Source of the DNA: Limoniibacter endophyticus
GTDB lineage: Bacteria > Pseudomonadota > Alphaproteobacteria > Rhizobiales > Rhizobiaceae
Length of the DNA: 64,000 bases
NCBI RefSeq assembly: GCF_014652835.1
Contig: NZ_BMZO01000010.1
Location: 1-64,000 of the forward strand
Direction of reading: 5' to 3'
Below, in pieces: positions 46,968 through 56,216 of this stretch. The position numbers were made by a program, and so were the translations under genes. Each line of letters opens with the position of its first letter. The first letter of the stretch is position 1. Below the pieces are notes generated by a model. It saw nothing but the letters and a program-made list of their open reading frames with translations. It did no database searches and was not told the origin of the DNA.

Positions 46968-47729
46968 ATGTCCCTTCTTGATCTCGCGCTGTTTTTCGCT
47001 CTGGCGGGCGTTGCTGCCTACGTCCAGACGCTGACGGGTTTCGCCTTTGGCTTAATCGTGATGGGTGTCGTGGGGCTTTCGGGCTTGCTTCCATTGAGAG
47101 ATGCCGCAGCGGTTTTGAGCATATTAACCCTCTTTAATGCAGCTGCAATGTTGAAAAGCGGATGGACCCACGTCCGCCTGCCGACACTTTGGATGATTTG
47201 CTGCGCAAGCATCCCTATGGCTCTCGTCGGATATGGAATGCTGGATTTTTTCGCAAACACGCACCTGCTTGTTCTCCAGCTTTTGTTAGGCGCGATTATT
47301 GTGGGTTCAAGCTTTCAGCTTCTTGGAGAAGCAAAGGTGGATGTTCACAGGCATGGTGCCGGGGCAATGCTGCTTTACGGCGGGCTCGGCGGCATCATGG
47401 GAGGCATGTTCTCGACTAGCGGCCCGCCAATCGTCTACCACCTTTATCGGCTGCCCTGGCCGCGCGAAGCGGTGCGCGAAACTCTGGTAGCGGTGTTTGC
47501 CATCAATTCGCTGTTCCGCACCGTTTTCGTCTTTGCCGACGGGACTTTCCCGGAGCCGAGCATGTGGCCTGCTTTTCTTGCGGTCTTTCCCGTTCTGGCG
47601 GGAACATATCTGGCACGTCATCTCCCGCCTCCATTATCAAAGCAGCAGTTTCGCTGGCTGGTTTTCGTGCTGCTTCTTGCATCAGGACTGTCGCTTGCGA
47701 TTCCCGCTTTGATAAAGATGCTTACTTAG
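46968..47729 (+). CDS. TSUP-family (TauE/SafE) membrane exporter
   Basis: A 253-residue protein with eight hydrophobic helices. 'GVAAYVQTLTGFAFGLIVMG' in the first repeat and 'GGLGGIMGGMFSTSGPPIVY' in the second are the TSUP signatures. Family members move sulfite, sulfoacetate or other small organic anions. The next gene, 27 bases later, encodes a malate/lactate dehydrogenase family enzyme, so the pair may handle a hydroxy or keto acid. This is inference from context. Confidence 0.88.
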   Translation: MSLLDLALFFALAGVAAYVQTLTGFAFGLIVMGVVGLSGLLPLRDAAAVLSILTLFNAAAMLKSGWTHVRLPTLWMICCASIPMALVGYGMLDFFANTHLLVLQLLLGAIIVGSSFQLLGEAKVDVHRHGAGAMLLYGGLGGIMGGMFSTSGPPIVYHLYRLPWPREAVRETLVAVFAINSLFRTVFVFADGTFPEPSMWPAFLAVFPVLAGTYLARHLPPPLSKQQFRWLVFVLLLASGLSLAIPALIKMLT

Positions 47730-47756
47730 GTCCAACTTTACAAAATCAGGGTCATT

Positions 47757-48746
47757 ATGCGCCTCTCCATAGCCGAAGTAGAAAGCGTCGTCATCCAGGC
47801 GCTGGAGCGTAGCAGGGTCAGTTCTGCCAACGCACATTCCGTTGCTCATGCGCTTGTTGGAGCGGAAATGGTCGGGCAAGGCGGGCACGGGCTTCGCCGT
47901 GTCGAGGCCTATAGTGCTCAAGCGAAGGTCGGTAAGGTGGATGGTTATGCGACTCCCATAGCCAGTTGTCCAAAACCAGCTGGATTGCGCATTGATGCAG
48001 GATTCGGTTTCGCCTATCCGGCCATAGATCTCGCGGTGGCGGAACTGCCCGCGCTTGCACGGGAGTGTGGCATCGCTTTTGCCGCTATTGGCCGATCGCA
48101 CCACGCGGGCGTCATGGGATTGACCGTCGAACGTCTTGCCGATCAGGGCTGCGTTGCCATGATGTTTGCGAACGCGCCGGCCTCAATGGCTCCCTGGGGC
48201 GGCACAAAACCGCTTTTCGGCACGAACCCCATTGCTTTCGCAGCGCCCATGGCGGGTGCGGCACCGATCGTCATCGACATGGCGCTGTCACGGGTAGCAA
48301 GGGGAAAAATCATGGCAGCGCATCAGAAGGGGCAGCCTATCCCGAATAATTGGGCATTCGATCTGGATGGCAAGCCAACGACCGACGCGGGTGAGGGGCT
48401 GAAGGGGACAATGATCCCCGCGGGTGAAGCGAAGGGCGCGGCACTCGCTCTGATGGTGGAGATCCTCGCAGCAGGCTTGACTGGCACGAACTATGCTTTC
48501 GAAGCCTCGTCGCTCTTCGATGACAAGGGCCCGGCACCTAATCTTGGACAGATGATTATCGCGATCGATCCGCAAGCTGGCACGGAACGAGATACAGCGT
48601 CCAGGTTGCGGCAGATTGCCGACGAGATCGAGGCAGACGACGGAGCGCGCGTGTCTGGCCGCAGAGGGCAGAAGTTGCGTCAGGAAGCGATTTTGCACGG
48701 GATTGAGGTCGAGGAGGAACTCCTTGAGAAAATTCGCGCGATCTGA
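47757..48746 (+). CDS. Malate/L-lactate dehydrogenase family oxidoreductase
   Basis: A 329-residue NAD(P)H-dependent enzyme of the Ldh_2 family (YlbC/YiaK/ComC), which is unrelated to ordinary lactate dehydrogenases. 'FAAIGRSHHAGVMGLTVERL' carries the catalytic His, and 'PLFGTNPIAFAAPMAGAAPI' and 'IDMALSRVARGKIMAAHQKG' are hallmark blocks. Family substrates include sulfolactate, ureidoglycolate, 2,3-diketogulonate and delta-1-piperideine-2-carboxylate, so the name does not fix the reaction. It probably shares a transcript with the TSUP exporter. A sulfolactate role would suit that neighbour but is unproven. Confidence 0.88.
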   Translation: MRLSIAEVESVVIQALERSRVSSANAHSVAHALVGAEMVGQGGHGLRRVEAYSAQAKVGKVDGYATPIASCPKPAGLRIDAGFGFAYPAIDLAVAELPALARECGIAFAAIGRSHHAGVMGLTVERLADQGCVAMMFANAPASMAPWGGTKPLFGTNPIAFAAPMAGAAPIVIDMALSRVARGKIMAAHQKGQPIPNNWAFDLDGKPTTDAGEGLKGTMIPAGEAKGAALALMVEILAAGLTGTNYAFEASSLFDDKGPAPNLGQMIIAIDPQAGTERDTASRLRQIADEIEADDGARVSGRRGQKLRQEAILHGIEVEEELLEKIRAI

Positions 48747-48805
48747 CGCTTTTGTCATATGTCCCTCATTGAAGGACGATAAGCCGGCTTCGAGGAACGG
48801 CTATC

Positions 48806-50017
48806 ATGACAGTGATCGATAAAGACGACCGAAAAGCGATATCGTCGTTCGGGGAGATATTTTGGATCTTCCTGAAGCTAGGACTGACCTGTTTTGGCGG
48901 GCCAGTGGCGCATATTGGGTATTTTCGCGAGGAGTTTGTCGTTCGCCGAAAATGGCTGACCGACGGCGATTACGCTGATCTTGTTGCGTTGTCGCAGTTT
49001 CTGCCTGGACCGGCGTCGAGCAAAGTAGGCTTCACGCTCGGACTGATACGGGGCGGCGGTTTGGGCGGAGGCCTCGCGGCCTGGCTCGGCTTCACTCTTC
49101 CATCGGCCATCATATTGTTTGCGGCAGCAATGAGCGCCGGCTCTTTGAGCGGACCCACTGCAGAAGCAGTAATCCACGGACTAAAACTGGTGGCCGTCGT
49201 GGTCGTGGCTCATGCGGTTTTCGGCATGATGCGCTCCCTCACGCCTGACCGTACGCGTCTGGCAATCGGTCTTGCGGCGCTTGCCATCGTAATCTTGTTT
49301 GCCGGCGCCTGGGCGCAAATCCTTGCTATATTCGCAGGGCTGTTGGCGGGCATGTTCCTGTGCCGGGAAACAAACGAGCCTGTCGCTGCGGATTATTTGC
49401 ACGACCTCGTGCCTATACGGGCCGGTGCTATCGCGCTAACCCTGTTCGGGTTACTTTTTCTTGTTCCCGTGGCGGTTGCGGGGATGGCCGCAGATCTGTT
49501 TTCCGTGTTCTATCGTGCTGGCGCACTGGTTTTTGGCGGAGGACACGTCCTTTTGCCGCTGCTCGAGAGCGAACTGGTTTCGCCGGGACTGGTCACTGTC
49601 GAACGTTTTCTTGCCGGTTACGGCATTACTCAGGCCATGCCCGGCCCATTATTTACCTTTGCGGCTTGGCTCGGCGCTGTCTCGAATACACAGCTTGTGC
49701 CGGCCGTCGCTGCCGGGATTGCCCTCGTTGCGGTTTTTTTGCCGGGCATGTTACTCGCATACGGTGTGCTGCCATTCTGGGCGAGTTTACGCAGATCTAA
49801 GCTAATGCGATCGGCGATGCGCGGGGGGAATGCAGCGGTAGTTGGGATCTTGGCGGGGGCGCTTTACGATCCTGTCTGGACGAGTAGCGTGATCTCGCCG
49901 CTCGACTTTCTCACCGTTGCGATCGGTTTGGCGCTCCTCGCCAGTTGGCGCGTTTCGCCGCTGATGGTTGTTTTCCTGGTCACGGGCTTCGCCACGTTCT
50001 CGCGGCTGTTAGCTTGA
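48806..50017 (+). CDS. chrA: Chromate transporter (ChrA)
   Basis: A 403-residue membrane protein of the CHR family with two homologous halves. 'FLKLGLTCFGGPVAHIGYFR' and 'LSQFLPGPASSKVGFTLGLI' are the N-terminal half signatures; 'GALVFGGGHVLLPLLESELV' and 'YGITQAMPGPLFTFAAWLGA' repeat them in the C-terminal half. It exports chromate that enters by sulfate carriers. GAGGAA lies 7 bases before ATG 48806. No chrB regulator is next to it. Confidence 0.93.
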   Translation: MTVIDKDDRKAISSFGEIFWIFLKLGLTCFGGPVAHIGYFREEFVVRRKWLTDGDYADLVALSQFLPGPASSKVGFTLGLIRGGGLGGGLAAWLGFTLPSAIILFAAAMSAGSLSGPTAEAVIHGLKLVAVVVVAHAVFGMMRSLTPDRTRLAIGLAALAIVILFAGAWAQILAIFAGLLAGMFLCRETNEPVAADYLHDLVPIRAGAIALTLFGLLFLVPVAVAGMAADLFSVFYRAGALVFGGGHVLLPLLESELVSPGLVTVERFLAGYGITQAMPGPLFTFAAWLGAVSNTQLVPAVAAGIALVAVFLPGMLLAYGVLPFWASLRRSKLMRSAMRGGNAAVVGILAGALYDPVWTSSVISPLDFLTVAIGLALLASWRVSPLMVVFLVTGFATFSRLLA

Positions 50018-50083
50018 TGAAAACACGCTTCACAGGTTTCGTTTCAGTGCTTAGGTTCTTCTCGAACAATCGGGAGAATAAAC

Positions 50084-51022
50084 GTGACGCTACCTGCAAG
50101 CCTTGAAGGACGACTGAAGCTGCCAGCAATTGCAGCGCCAATGTTTTTAACTTCTGGGCCGGATCTTGTCGTAGAGACCTGCAAGGCGGGCGTGATTGGA
50201 ACTTTCCCCGCTTTGAATCAGCGAACGAGCGATGGCTATCGCGACTGGGTTGACGAAATCGAAAGCAGGCTTGCCGGCGCGAAAGATGCGGCACCGTTCG
50301 GTGTCAATCTTATCGTCCATCGAAGCAATCCGCGACTTGAGGCTGATCTGCGGATCACGGTCGAAAAGCGTGTACCGCTCGTCATCACATCGCTAGGCGC
50401 GGTAAGCGAAGTGGTTGAAGCCGTCCACTCCTATGGAGGCCTTGTCTTTCACGATGTCATCAATCGGCGCCATGCGGAAAAAGCGGCTGCGGCTGGCGTC
50501 GATGGTATCATCGCCGTAAGTGCCGGGGCGGGCGGACACGCGGGTACGATGAGTCCCTTCGCGTTGGTCTCGGAGATCGCGAGCTTCTTTCACGGAGCGA
50601 TCATTCTGGCTGGTTCTATCAACACGGGTGCTCAGATTGCTGCAGCACGATTGATGGGAGCAGATCTTGCTTATATGGGGACGCGCTTCATTGCCACAAA
50701 GGAAGCAATGGTCAGCGACCAATACAAGACGATGCTGACGGAAAGCGCCGCCGCGGACATCCTCTATACCTCGAAGATATCGGGCGTGAACGCGAACTTT
50801 CTGCTTCCAAGCCTGCGCGCCGCTGGCCTCGATCCGGAAAACCTTCAAGACCACGGCAAGCTTGATATGGAGAATGAGGCGAAGGCCTGGAAAAACGTCT
50901 GGTCGGCGGGCCACGGCGTCGGCGGAATTAAGGATGTCATTCCGGCAGCAGGCTTATGTCAACGGCTGATCCGCGAATACGCGGAAGCTTGTAAAAATTT
51001 GGCGGCAATACATGCGAGTTGA
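50084..51022 (+). CDS. Nitronate monooxygenase (2-nitropropane dioxygenase family)
   Basis: A 312-residue FMN-dependent TIM-barrel enzyme. 'AAGVDGIIAVSAGAGGHAGT' (about 139-158) contains the conserved Gly-rich FMN loop and the catalytic His, and 'INTGAQIAAARLMGADLAYM' with 'GTRFIATKEAM' is the second FMN-phosphate region. It oxidises nitronates such as propionate-3-nitronate, a plant and fungal toxin. The start is GTG 50084 with GGGAG 8 bases upstream. It appears to be transcribed alone or with chrA, 66 bases upstream. Confidence 0.9.
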   Translation: MTLPASLEGRLKLPAIAAPMFLTSGPDLVVETCKAGVIGTFPALNQRTSDGYRDWVDEIESRLAGAKDAAPFGVNLIVHRSNPRLEADLRITVEKRVPLVITSLGAVSEVVEAVHSYGGLVFHDVINRRHAEKAAAAGVDGIIAVSAGAGGHAGTMSPFALVSEIASFFHGAIILAGSINTGAQIAAARLMGADLAYMGTRFIATKEAMVSDQYKTMLTESAAADILYTSKISGVNANFLLPSLRAAGLDPENLQDHGKLDMENEAKAWKNVWSAGHGVGGIKDVIPAAGLCQRLIREYAEACKNLAAIHAS

Positions 51023-51051
51023 CCAGCATCGCGCGTGGATAAAAGCCAGCA

Positions 51052-51621
51052 CTAGTTCAGAACAGTGCGCAAGAAACGGACGATCTCGGTTCCGACATTT
51101 GTATATCGGTAAGTTTTGCTGCTGTCGAAAAGCGTGAAGGTTCCGGCCGGTAGAATGCGCTCGGTTTCGCGGTCAATAGTCAGAACAAGCTGGCCTTCCT
51201 GAACGATCAGGGCCTCCTGATACCCTTCAGGGTCAGGCTCACCCTGATAAAATTCACCAGGCTCAAGCGACCAAAGCCAAAATTCAGCTTCGCGCCGGAC
51301 TGTGGCCGTCCCGACCAACACCGCTTGGCTATTTGGGGAATGGCCACGCCATACGATTTCGCCGTGGGGTGATGGCGGCGAACTATCGGATACGATGCGG
51401 GCAAAGCTCACGCCAAGCGCAATTGCAATGGCATCGAGTTTGCCCAGGCTGATATTGACGTCACCTGCTTCGACGGAAACAAGCATCCGCCGGCTTAGCC
51501 CGGCACGGTCCGCCAATTCTTGCTGGCTTAGCCCATTCTCGAGGCGAAGTTCGCGGACGTTCCGAGCAACGTGGCGAAGTACGTCGTTTGAAGTCTCTTG
51601 ACTGCGCAATATATTGCTCAT
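51052..51621 (-). CDS. XRE-cupin regulator, divergent from an EamA transporter
   Basis: A 189-residue regulator with an N-terminal XRE helix-turn-helix (about 16-72, 'NGLSQQELADRAGLSRRMLV') and a C-terminal cupin (about 105-188, 'EPDPEGYQEALIVQEGQLVL'). Such proteins sense small metabolites in the cupin. Its start is only 14 bases from the start of the EamA gene, and a perfect 6-bp inverted repeat fills that gap, so it very likely controls the exporter and itself. Confidence 0.9.
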   Translation of the reverse strand: MSNILRSQETSNDVLRHVARNVRELRLENGLSQQELADRAGLSRRMLVSVEAGDVNISLGKLDAIAIALGVSFARIVSDSSPPSPHGEIVWRGHSPNSQAVLVGTATVRREAEFWLWSLEPGEFYQGEPDPEGYQEALIVQEGQLVLTIDRETERILPAGTFTLFDSSKTYRYTNVGTEIVRFLRTVLN

Positions 51622-51627
51622 AGTGGC

Positions 51628-51645
51628 TGTGCATTATGTTGCACA
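51628..51645. promoter_or_regulatory. Palindrome holding the eamA start codon
   Basis: TGTGCA (51628-51633) and TGCACA (51640-51645) form a perfect inverted repeat around TTATGT, which contains the ATG of the EamA gene (51636). It fills almost all of the 14-base gap between two divergent genes and is the obvious operator for the XRE-cupin protein. A TTGACT hexamer at 51598-51603 could be the -35 for EamA. Confidence 0.6.
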
Positions 51646-52556
51646 ATCCTTCAGCTCGCAAGTCTCTGAGACTTCATTTTTCGCGCCAGGAACTGGCGCT
51701 TATCGCCATTACGATCGTCTGGGGCGGTACCTTTCTGGCGGTACAGCATGCCATGACGGTCTCTGGACCGATGGCTTTCGTCGGGTTTCGCTTTGCTGTA
51801 GCGGCCCTTGCGCTCGCATTGTTTTCTCTGCCGGTCCTGAAAGGTCTGACCTGGCGTGAGTTTTTTGCTGGCACAGCGATAGGCAGCATGATCTTCATAG
51901 GCTACGCGCTTCAAACCGTGGGGCTGCAAACGATCTCGAGCAGCAAATCTGCATTTATCACTGCGATGTATGTGCCGCTGGTGCCATTGTTACAGTGGGC
52001 GGTTTTTCGTCGCCCCCCTCGTCTGATGAGTTGGCTCGGCGTCTCCTTTGCCTTTGCCGGACTTATCCTTCTCGCTGGACCGGAAGCAGGCCAGGTAGGG
52101 TTTGAACTGGGAGAGATTCTAACACTGATAGGTGCGCTGGGCATTGCTGCCGAAATTATTCTGATCGGACTTTTTGCAGGAAGTGTGGACAGCCGCCGAA
52201 TAACGATCGTCCAACTTGCGACGGCGGCTGTCATTTCGTTTGCAATGATGCCGGCAGTGGGTGAAGCGATGCCCAGTTTTTCCTGGACGCTCGTTCTGCT
52301 TGCCGGTGGTTTAGGCCTTGCCAGCGCCATCATCCAGCTCATAATGAACTGGGCGCAGAAGTCCGTTTCACCCACGCGTGCCACGGTGATCTATGCTGGC
52401 GAACCGGTTTGGGCTGGTATTGTAGGCCGGATAGCCGGTGAAAGACTGCCGGTTTTGGCACTGGCCGGCGGCGCGCTGATCGTCATCGGCGTGATTGTCA
52501 GTGAATTGCAGCCGAAGCGTCGACCTCTGCCGGAAGAAAGCGGGGGCCAGAGTTGA
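51636..52556 (+). CDS. EamA/DMT-family metabolite exporter
   Basis: A 306-residue protein with ten hydrophobic helices in two EamA repeats. 'IAITIVWGGTFLAVQHAMTV' opens the first repeat, and 'WAQKSVSPTRATVIYAGEPV' in the second is the typical end motif. Members export amino acids and related metabolites. No Shine-Dalgarno site is visible before ATG 51636, and any promoter must lie in the regulator gene, so the mRNA may be leaderless. Later starts would remove the first helix. The substrate is probably the ligand of the divergent regulator. Confidence 0.9.
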   Translation: MLHNPSARKSLRLHFSRQELALIAITIVWGGTFLAVQHAMTVSGPMAFVGFRFAVAALALALFSLPVLKGLTWREFFAGTAIGSMIFIGYALQTVGLQTISSSKSAFITAMYVPLVPLLQWAVFRRPPRLMSWLGVSFAFAGLILLAGPEAGQVGFELGEILTLIGALGIAAEIILIGLFAGSVDSRRITIVQLATAAVISFAMMPAVGEAMPSFSWTLVLLAGGLGLASAIIQLIMNWAQKSVSPTRATVIYAGEPVWAGIVGRIAGERLPVLALAGGALIVIGVIVSELQPKRRPLPEESGGQS

Positions 52557-52820
52557 TGGAAGTAGGTCGGTCATTTCATTACGCCCATCACCTCCGCTGC
52601 ACTAGTAGAGCTCTGGAACTCCGGTTTTCCAGCCCCGATACCGACGGCGTTTATGGAAGCACTTCTCGCGCGTGACATGGTCTCGAGCTTCGTCTGCGAC
52701 GGAAGAGGGAGAGTTTGCTTTTCTTAGATGCGGCCCTGCAAGGGGTGCTAACTTATAGACGAATCGCGGAAGGGTTCAGTCATTGCGTGAATGGTCATAG
52801 AGTGCCTGCGATGATGGCTG

Positions 52821-53369
52821 CTAGAAAGATGGTGGTGTGCAGGCACTGATTACTTCACACGCAACAGGCCCGATACAACGGAAGCGGTGAGGCCTGCGAC
52901 TTTCGAAATAATAGGCATCTCCCGGTCCAAGCACTCGGCGTTCGCTATCAACCGTGACCTCCAGGCGTCCCGACAAGACGATCCCACCTTCCTCCCCGTC
53001 ATGAACCAGTGGGATTTTGCCTGTATCGGCACCAGGCTGATAGCATTCTTTGAGAATCTGCAAGCTTCGCCCGAACAGGTTGTCTCCTACCTGCAGATAC
53101 GATATCGACCCTTTGCCGATTTCGACCAGCTCTTCGGCCAGATAGAATGCCTGTCGTGGTCGATCCGGCTCGTAAGCAAAAAACTCGGCCAGGCCGATAG
53201 GTATTCCGTCTAGGATTCGCTTCAAGGCGCCTACGGACGGATTGGACGCGTTAGACTCGATGAGCGAAATCGTGGAATTCGGAACGCCCGTTCTTTTTGC
53301 TAACTCCCGCTGAGAGAGGCCATGCGCGAGACGCAAATGCCGAAGACGGTTGCCTATATCAATGGACAT
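52821..53369 (-). CDS. XRE-cupin regulator (PuuR-like), divergent from an aminotransferase
   Basis: A 182-residue regulator with an N-terminal XRE domain (about 8-62, 'HGLSQRELAKRTGVPNSTIS') and a C-terminal cupin (about 105-178, 'GEEGGIVLSGRLEVTVDSER'). It closely matches the layout of PuuR, the putrescine-pathway repressor. It faces a class III aminotransferase gene across 135 bases. It probably represses that gene until an amine or amino acid binds. Confidence 0.9.
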   Translation of the reverse strand: MSIDIGNRLRHLRLAHGLSQRELAKRTGVPNSTISLIESNASNPSVGALKRILDGIPIGLAEFFAYEPDRPRQAFYLAEELVEIGKGSISYLQVGDNLFGRSLQILKECYQPGADTGKIPLVHDGEEGGIVLSGRLEVTVDSERRVLGPGDAYYFESRRPHRFRCIGPVACEVISACTPPSF

Positions 53370-53504
53370 GAAACCGATGGGGTTGTTCAGAATACCTAAA
53401 AGCTCTCCGCATCATGCAAGTTAAATCAGTGGCTTGCAAGTATCAAGAAAAGGGCTTTCCGTTCTGAGGGAAAAGATGGTTCTCTGGCGGAAAAGGAGGC
53501 CACC

Positions 53505-54839
53505 ATGGATCAGGTTAATAAAGCCAATATGCCCGTACTCGACCATTTCTGGATGCCGTTCACAGCGAACCGACAGTTCAAAGCTGCGCCCCGTTTGCTC
53601 GCTCAAGCCGAAGGCATGTATTACACGGATGCTGATGGAAATCCGGTTCTGGACGGCACCTCAGGCCTTTGGTGCTGTAATGCAGGCCATGGGCGCAAGG
53701 CCATCACGCAGGCCGTCGAGCGGCAACTCGCGACGCTCGACTTTGCCCCGACGTTCCAGATGGGACACCCGATTGCATTCGAATTTGCATCGAAACTTGC
53801 GGCGAATGCACCTGGCGGCACAGATGCCAAACTTGACCGTATATTTTTCACCGGTTCGGGATCGGAGTCAGTCGATACCGCGCTGAAGATCGCAATAGCC
53901 TACCAACGGTCGATCGGGCAGGGCACGCGCACTCGGATCATTGGGCGGGAAAAGGGTTATCACGGGGTAGGTTTCGGTGGGATCTCCGTCGGCGGTCTCG
54001 TCAATAACCGGCGGATTTTCCCGCAGATTCCCGCGGATCATATGCGCCATACCCTCGACATCGAACGCAACGCCTTCTCCAAGGGCCTGCCTCGAGCAGG
54101 TGTCGAACTTGCTGACGACCTTGAGCGACTGGTTCAACTCCACGGCGCGGAAACCATAGCAGCAGTCATTGTGGAACCCATGTCGGGGTCCGCGGGCGTG
54201 ATCCTCCCCCCTGTAGGGTACCTGGAAAAGCTTCGCGCAATTGCCGACAAGCATGGGATCCTGCTGATTTTCGACGAAGTTATTACCGGCTTTGGGCGGT
54301 TGGGAACGCCGTTTGCGGCAGATTATTTTGGCGTCACGCCCGATCTGATAACGACAGCAAAGGGTATCACGAACGGGACCATTCCGATGGGAGCGGTCTT
54401 TGCGAGCCGCGAGATTTATGATGGGCTCATGACCGGCCCGGAAGGCGCGATCGAACTTTTCCATGGCTATACCTATTCCGGTCATCCCGTCGCCTGTGCT
54501 GCCGGTATCGCCACTCTGGAAATTTACGAAAAGGAAGGGCTGCTAACGCGAGCGGCCGATCTTGCGGAATACTGGCAGGAAGCGTTGCACTCTCTCAACG
54601 GTTTGCGGCACGTGGCAGACATTCGCAACCTTGGGCTCGTCGGGGCAATAGAATTAACCCCCCGCGAGGGAAGCCCAGGCGCGCGCGCTTACGAGGTTTT
54701 CGCAGATTGCTTCAAAAATGGTCTACTGATCCGTGTAACGGGCGATATAATCGCTCTCTCTCCCCCGCTGATCATAGAGAAAGATCAGATTGATACGATC
54801 GTGTCGGTTCTTGAAGATGCATTGAAACGCGCAAGCTGA
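53505..54839 (+). CDS. Class III omega-aminotransferase (beta-alanine/taurine--pyruvate type)
   Basis: A 444-residue PLP enzyme. The cofactor Lys is Lys286 in 'TTAKGITNGTIPMGAV', and 'VIVEPMSGSAGVILPPVGYL' and 'LLIFDEVITGFGRLGTPFAA' with the PLP-binding Asp are family blocks. 'NMPVLDHFWMPFTANRQFKA' at the start is typical of the beta-alanine:pyruvate group, so the amino donor is likely beta-alanine, a diamine or taurine, with pyruvate as acceptor. GGAGG lies 5 bases before ATG 53505. The divergent PuuR-like regulator supports an amine role. Confidence 0.92.
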   Translation: MDQVNKANMPVLDHFWMPFTANRQFKAAPRLLAQAEGMYYTDADGNPVLDGTSGLWCCNAGHGRKAITQAVERQLATLDFAPTFQMGHPIAFEFASKLAANAPGGTDAKLDRIFFTGSGSESVDTALKIAIAYQRSIGQGTRTRIIGREKGYHGVGFGGISVGGLVNNRRIFPQIPADHMRHTLDIERNAFSKGLPRAGVELADDLERLVQLHGAETIAAVIVEPMSGSAGVILPPVGYLEKLRAIADKHGILLIFDEVITGFGRLGTPFAADYFGVTPDLITTAKGITNGTIPMGAVFASREIYDGLMTGPEGAIELFHGYTYSGHPVACAAGIATLEIYEKEGLLTRAADLAEYWQEALHSLNGLRHVADIRNLGLVGAIELTPREGSPGARAYEVFADCFKNGLLIRVTGDIIALSPPLIIEKDQIDTIVSVLEDALKRAS

Positions 54840-54850
54840 CAGCCGAAATG

Positions 54851-54883
54851 GTCAAAGGCCCGCATCGCATACGGGCCTTTGAC
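54851..54883. terminator. Perfect 12-bp stem between convergent genes
   Basis: GTCAAAGGCCCG (54851-54862) and CGGGCCTTTGAC (54872-54883) pair perfectly around 9 bases. It sits between the aminotransferase and permease stop codons and probably stops transcription from both. Confidence 0.72.
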
Positions 54884-54890
54884 CTGATGA

Positions 54891-56216
54891 CTATTCGGGG
54901 CGGCTTGACAAACGTGTACGGCCGAGCAGGTGGTACAGGATAATAGCGCCGATTGTGGCGGTGCCGATGCCGTCGAGCGTGAAGCCTCCGACGTCGAGCT
55001 TGAAATTTCCTGCCCCGAGAACGAGCGCGACACCAACGGTGATGAGATTACGCGGCTCAGCGAAGTCGACCTTGTTCTCTACCCAGATGCGGCCCGCTGT
55101 TGCCGCGATAAGCCCAAACACGACGATTGAAAGCCCGCCGAGGACCGGACCTGGGATCGTCTGGATGAGGGCTCCGAACTTTGGCGAAAAGCCAAGGAGG
55201 ATCGCAATCGCAGCGGCGACAATAAAGACAAGAGTGGAGAAGATCCTCGTTACGGCCATGACGCCCATATTTTCAGCGTAGGTCGTCATGCCTGTGCCGC
55301 CAAATGCGCCGGAGAACATGGTGGCGATGCCGTCACCAATGAAGGCGCGACCCAGGTACGGGTCCAGATTTCGTCCTGTCATGGCGCCGATTGCTTTGAT
55401 GTGCCCAAGGTTCTCCGCCACCAGAATGACGACAACGGGGGCGATGAGGGTGATGGCGGATGCCGAAAAGACAGGGGCTGTGAAGTGGGGGATGCCGAAC
55501 CAGGATGCTGCTGCCACGCCAGAAAAGTCGATCGGTGTGCCGAGGCCAAAGCCGTTGGCAAGAGTGAGATAGGCGAGATAGGACAACGCACCACCGATCA
55601 ATATTGGAAGGCGGCGGGTCGTTCCTGGTGCATAAACGGCAACGGTGCCAACGGCAGCAACTGTGAGAATGGCAATCCATCGGGACAACTGGTCGCCGTC
55701 GGGGTTTGTTCCGCTGGTCCCGGAAGCGCTGGCGATGGCAATGGGTGCAAGAACAAGTCCAATCGCAGCGACGATAGCGCCGGTAAGCACTGGGGGCATC
55801 AAGCGTTCGATCCAGCGATGGCCGATCAGTGTCACAATGAAGCCTATAAGGGCGTAGAGTGCGCCCGCGGCGATGATGCCGCCCAATGCCAGCGCTATGT
55901 TCGGATTAGGGAAGCCGACTGCTGCACCGGTTGCAGCCAGGACGGGACCGATAAAGGCAAAGGATGAACCGAGATAGCTCGGAACCCGGCCGCCCACGGC
56001 GATGAAGAAGATCAACGTGGAGATACCGGAGAAAAGGATGGAGACGTTGGGATCGAACCCCATCAGAATGGGAGCGAGTACTGTAGAGCCAAACATGGCC
56101 ACGACGTGCTGAAGGCCCAGGACCATGGTCTGTCCCGCAGGCAATCGCTCGTCGGGAAGAATACGCCCTTCGGTTTTCAGATGCCAACGTGGAAAGTAAC
56201 TGCCTGTATCGCTCAT
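54891..56216 (-). CDS. NCS2-family nucleobase permease (uracil/xanthine type)
   Basis: A 441-residue permease with about 14 helices. 'LGLQHVVAMFGSTVLAPILM' near residue 35 carries the QH motif of NCS2 transporters, and 'GGTGMTTYAENMGVMAVTRI' near 300 is the substrate-binding block of the UraA group. It imports uracil or xanthine with protons. ATG 56216 has GGGGG 5-6 bases upstream; a GTG four codons earlier is the alternative. It appears to be a single gene. Confidence 0.9.
   Translation of the reverse strand: MSDTGSYFPRWHLKTEGRILPDERLPAGQTMVLGLQHVVAMFGSTVLAPILMGFDPNVSILFSGISTLIFFIAVGGRVPSYLGSSFAFIGPVLAATGAAVGFPNPNIALALGGIIAAGALYALIGFIVTLIGHRWIERLMPPVLTGAIVAAIGLVLAPIAIASASGTSGTNPDGDQLSRWIAILTVAAVGTVAVYAPGTTRRLPILIGGALSYLAYLTLANGFGLGTPIDFSGVAAASWFGIPHFTAPVFSASAITLIAPVVVILVAENLGHIKAIGAMTGRNLDPYLGRAFIGDGIATMFSGAFGGTGMTTYAENMGVMAVTRIFSTLVFIVAAAIAILLGFSPKFGALIQTIPGPVLGGLSIVVFGLIAATAGRIWVENKVDFAEPRNLITVGVALVLGAGNFKLDVGGFTLDGIGTATIGAIILYHLLGRTRLSSRPE

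Noticed and set aside
48790-48815. GGAAC before chrA as a stress promoter
   Set aside because: The downstream bases do not fit the -10 pattern, and the motif lies in the ribosome site.
53270-53295. GGAAC-GCCC-GTTC palindrome as an operator
   Set aside because: It lies inside the coding sequence of the XRE-cupin regulator, in its helix-turn-helix region.
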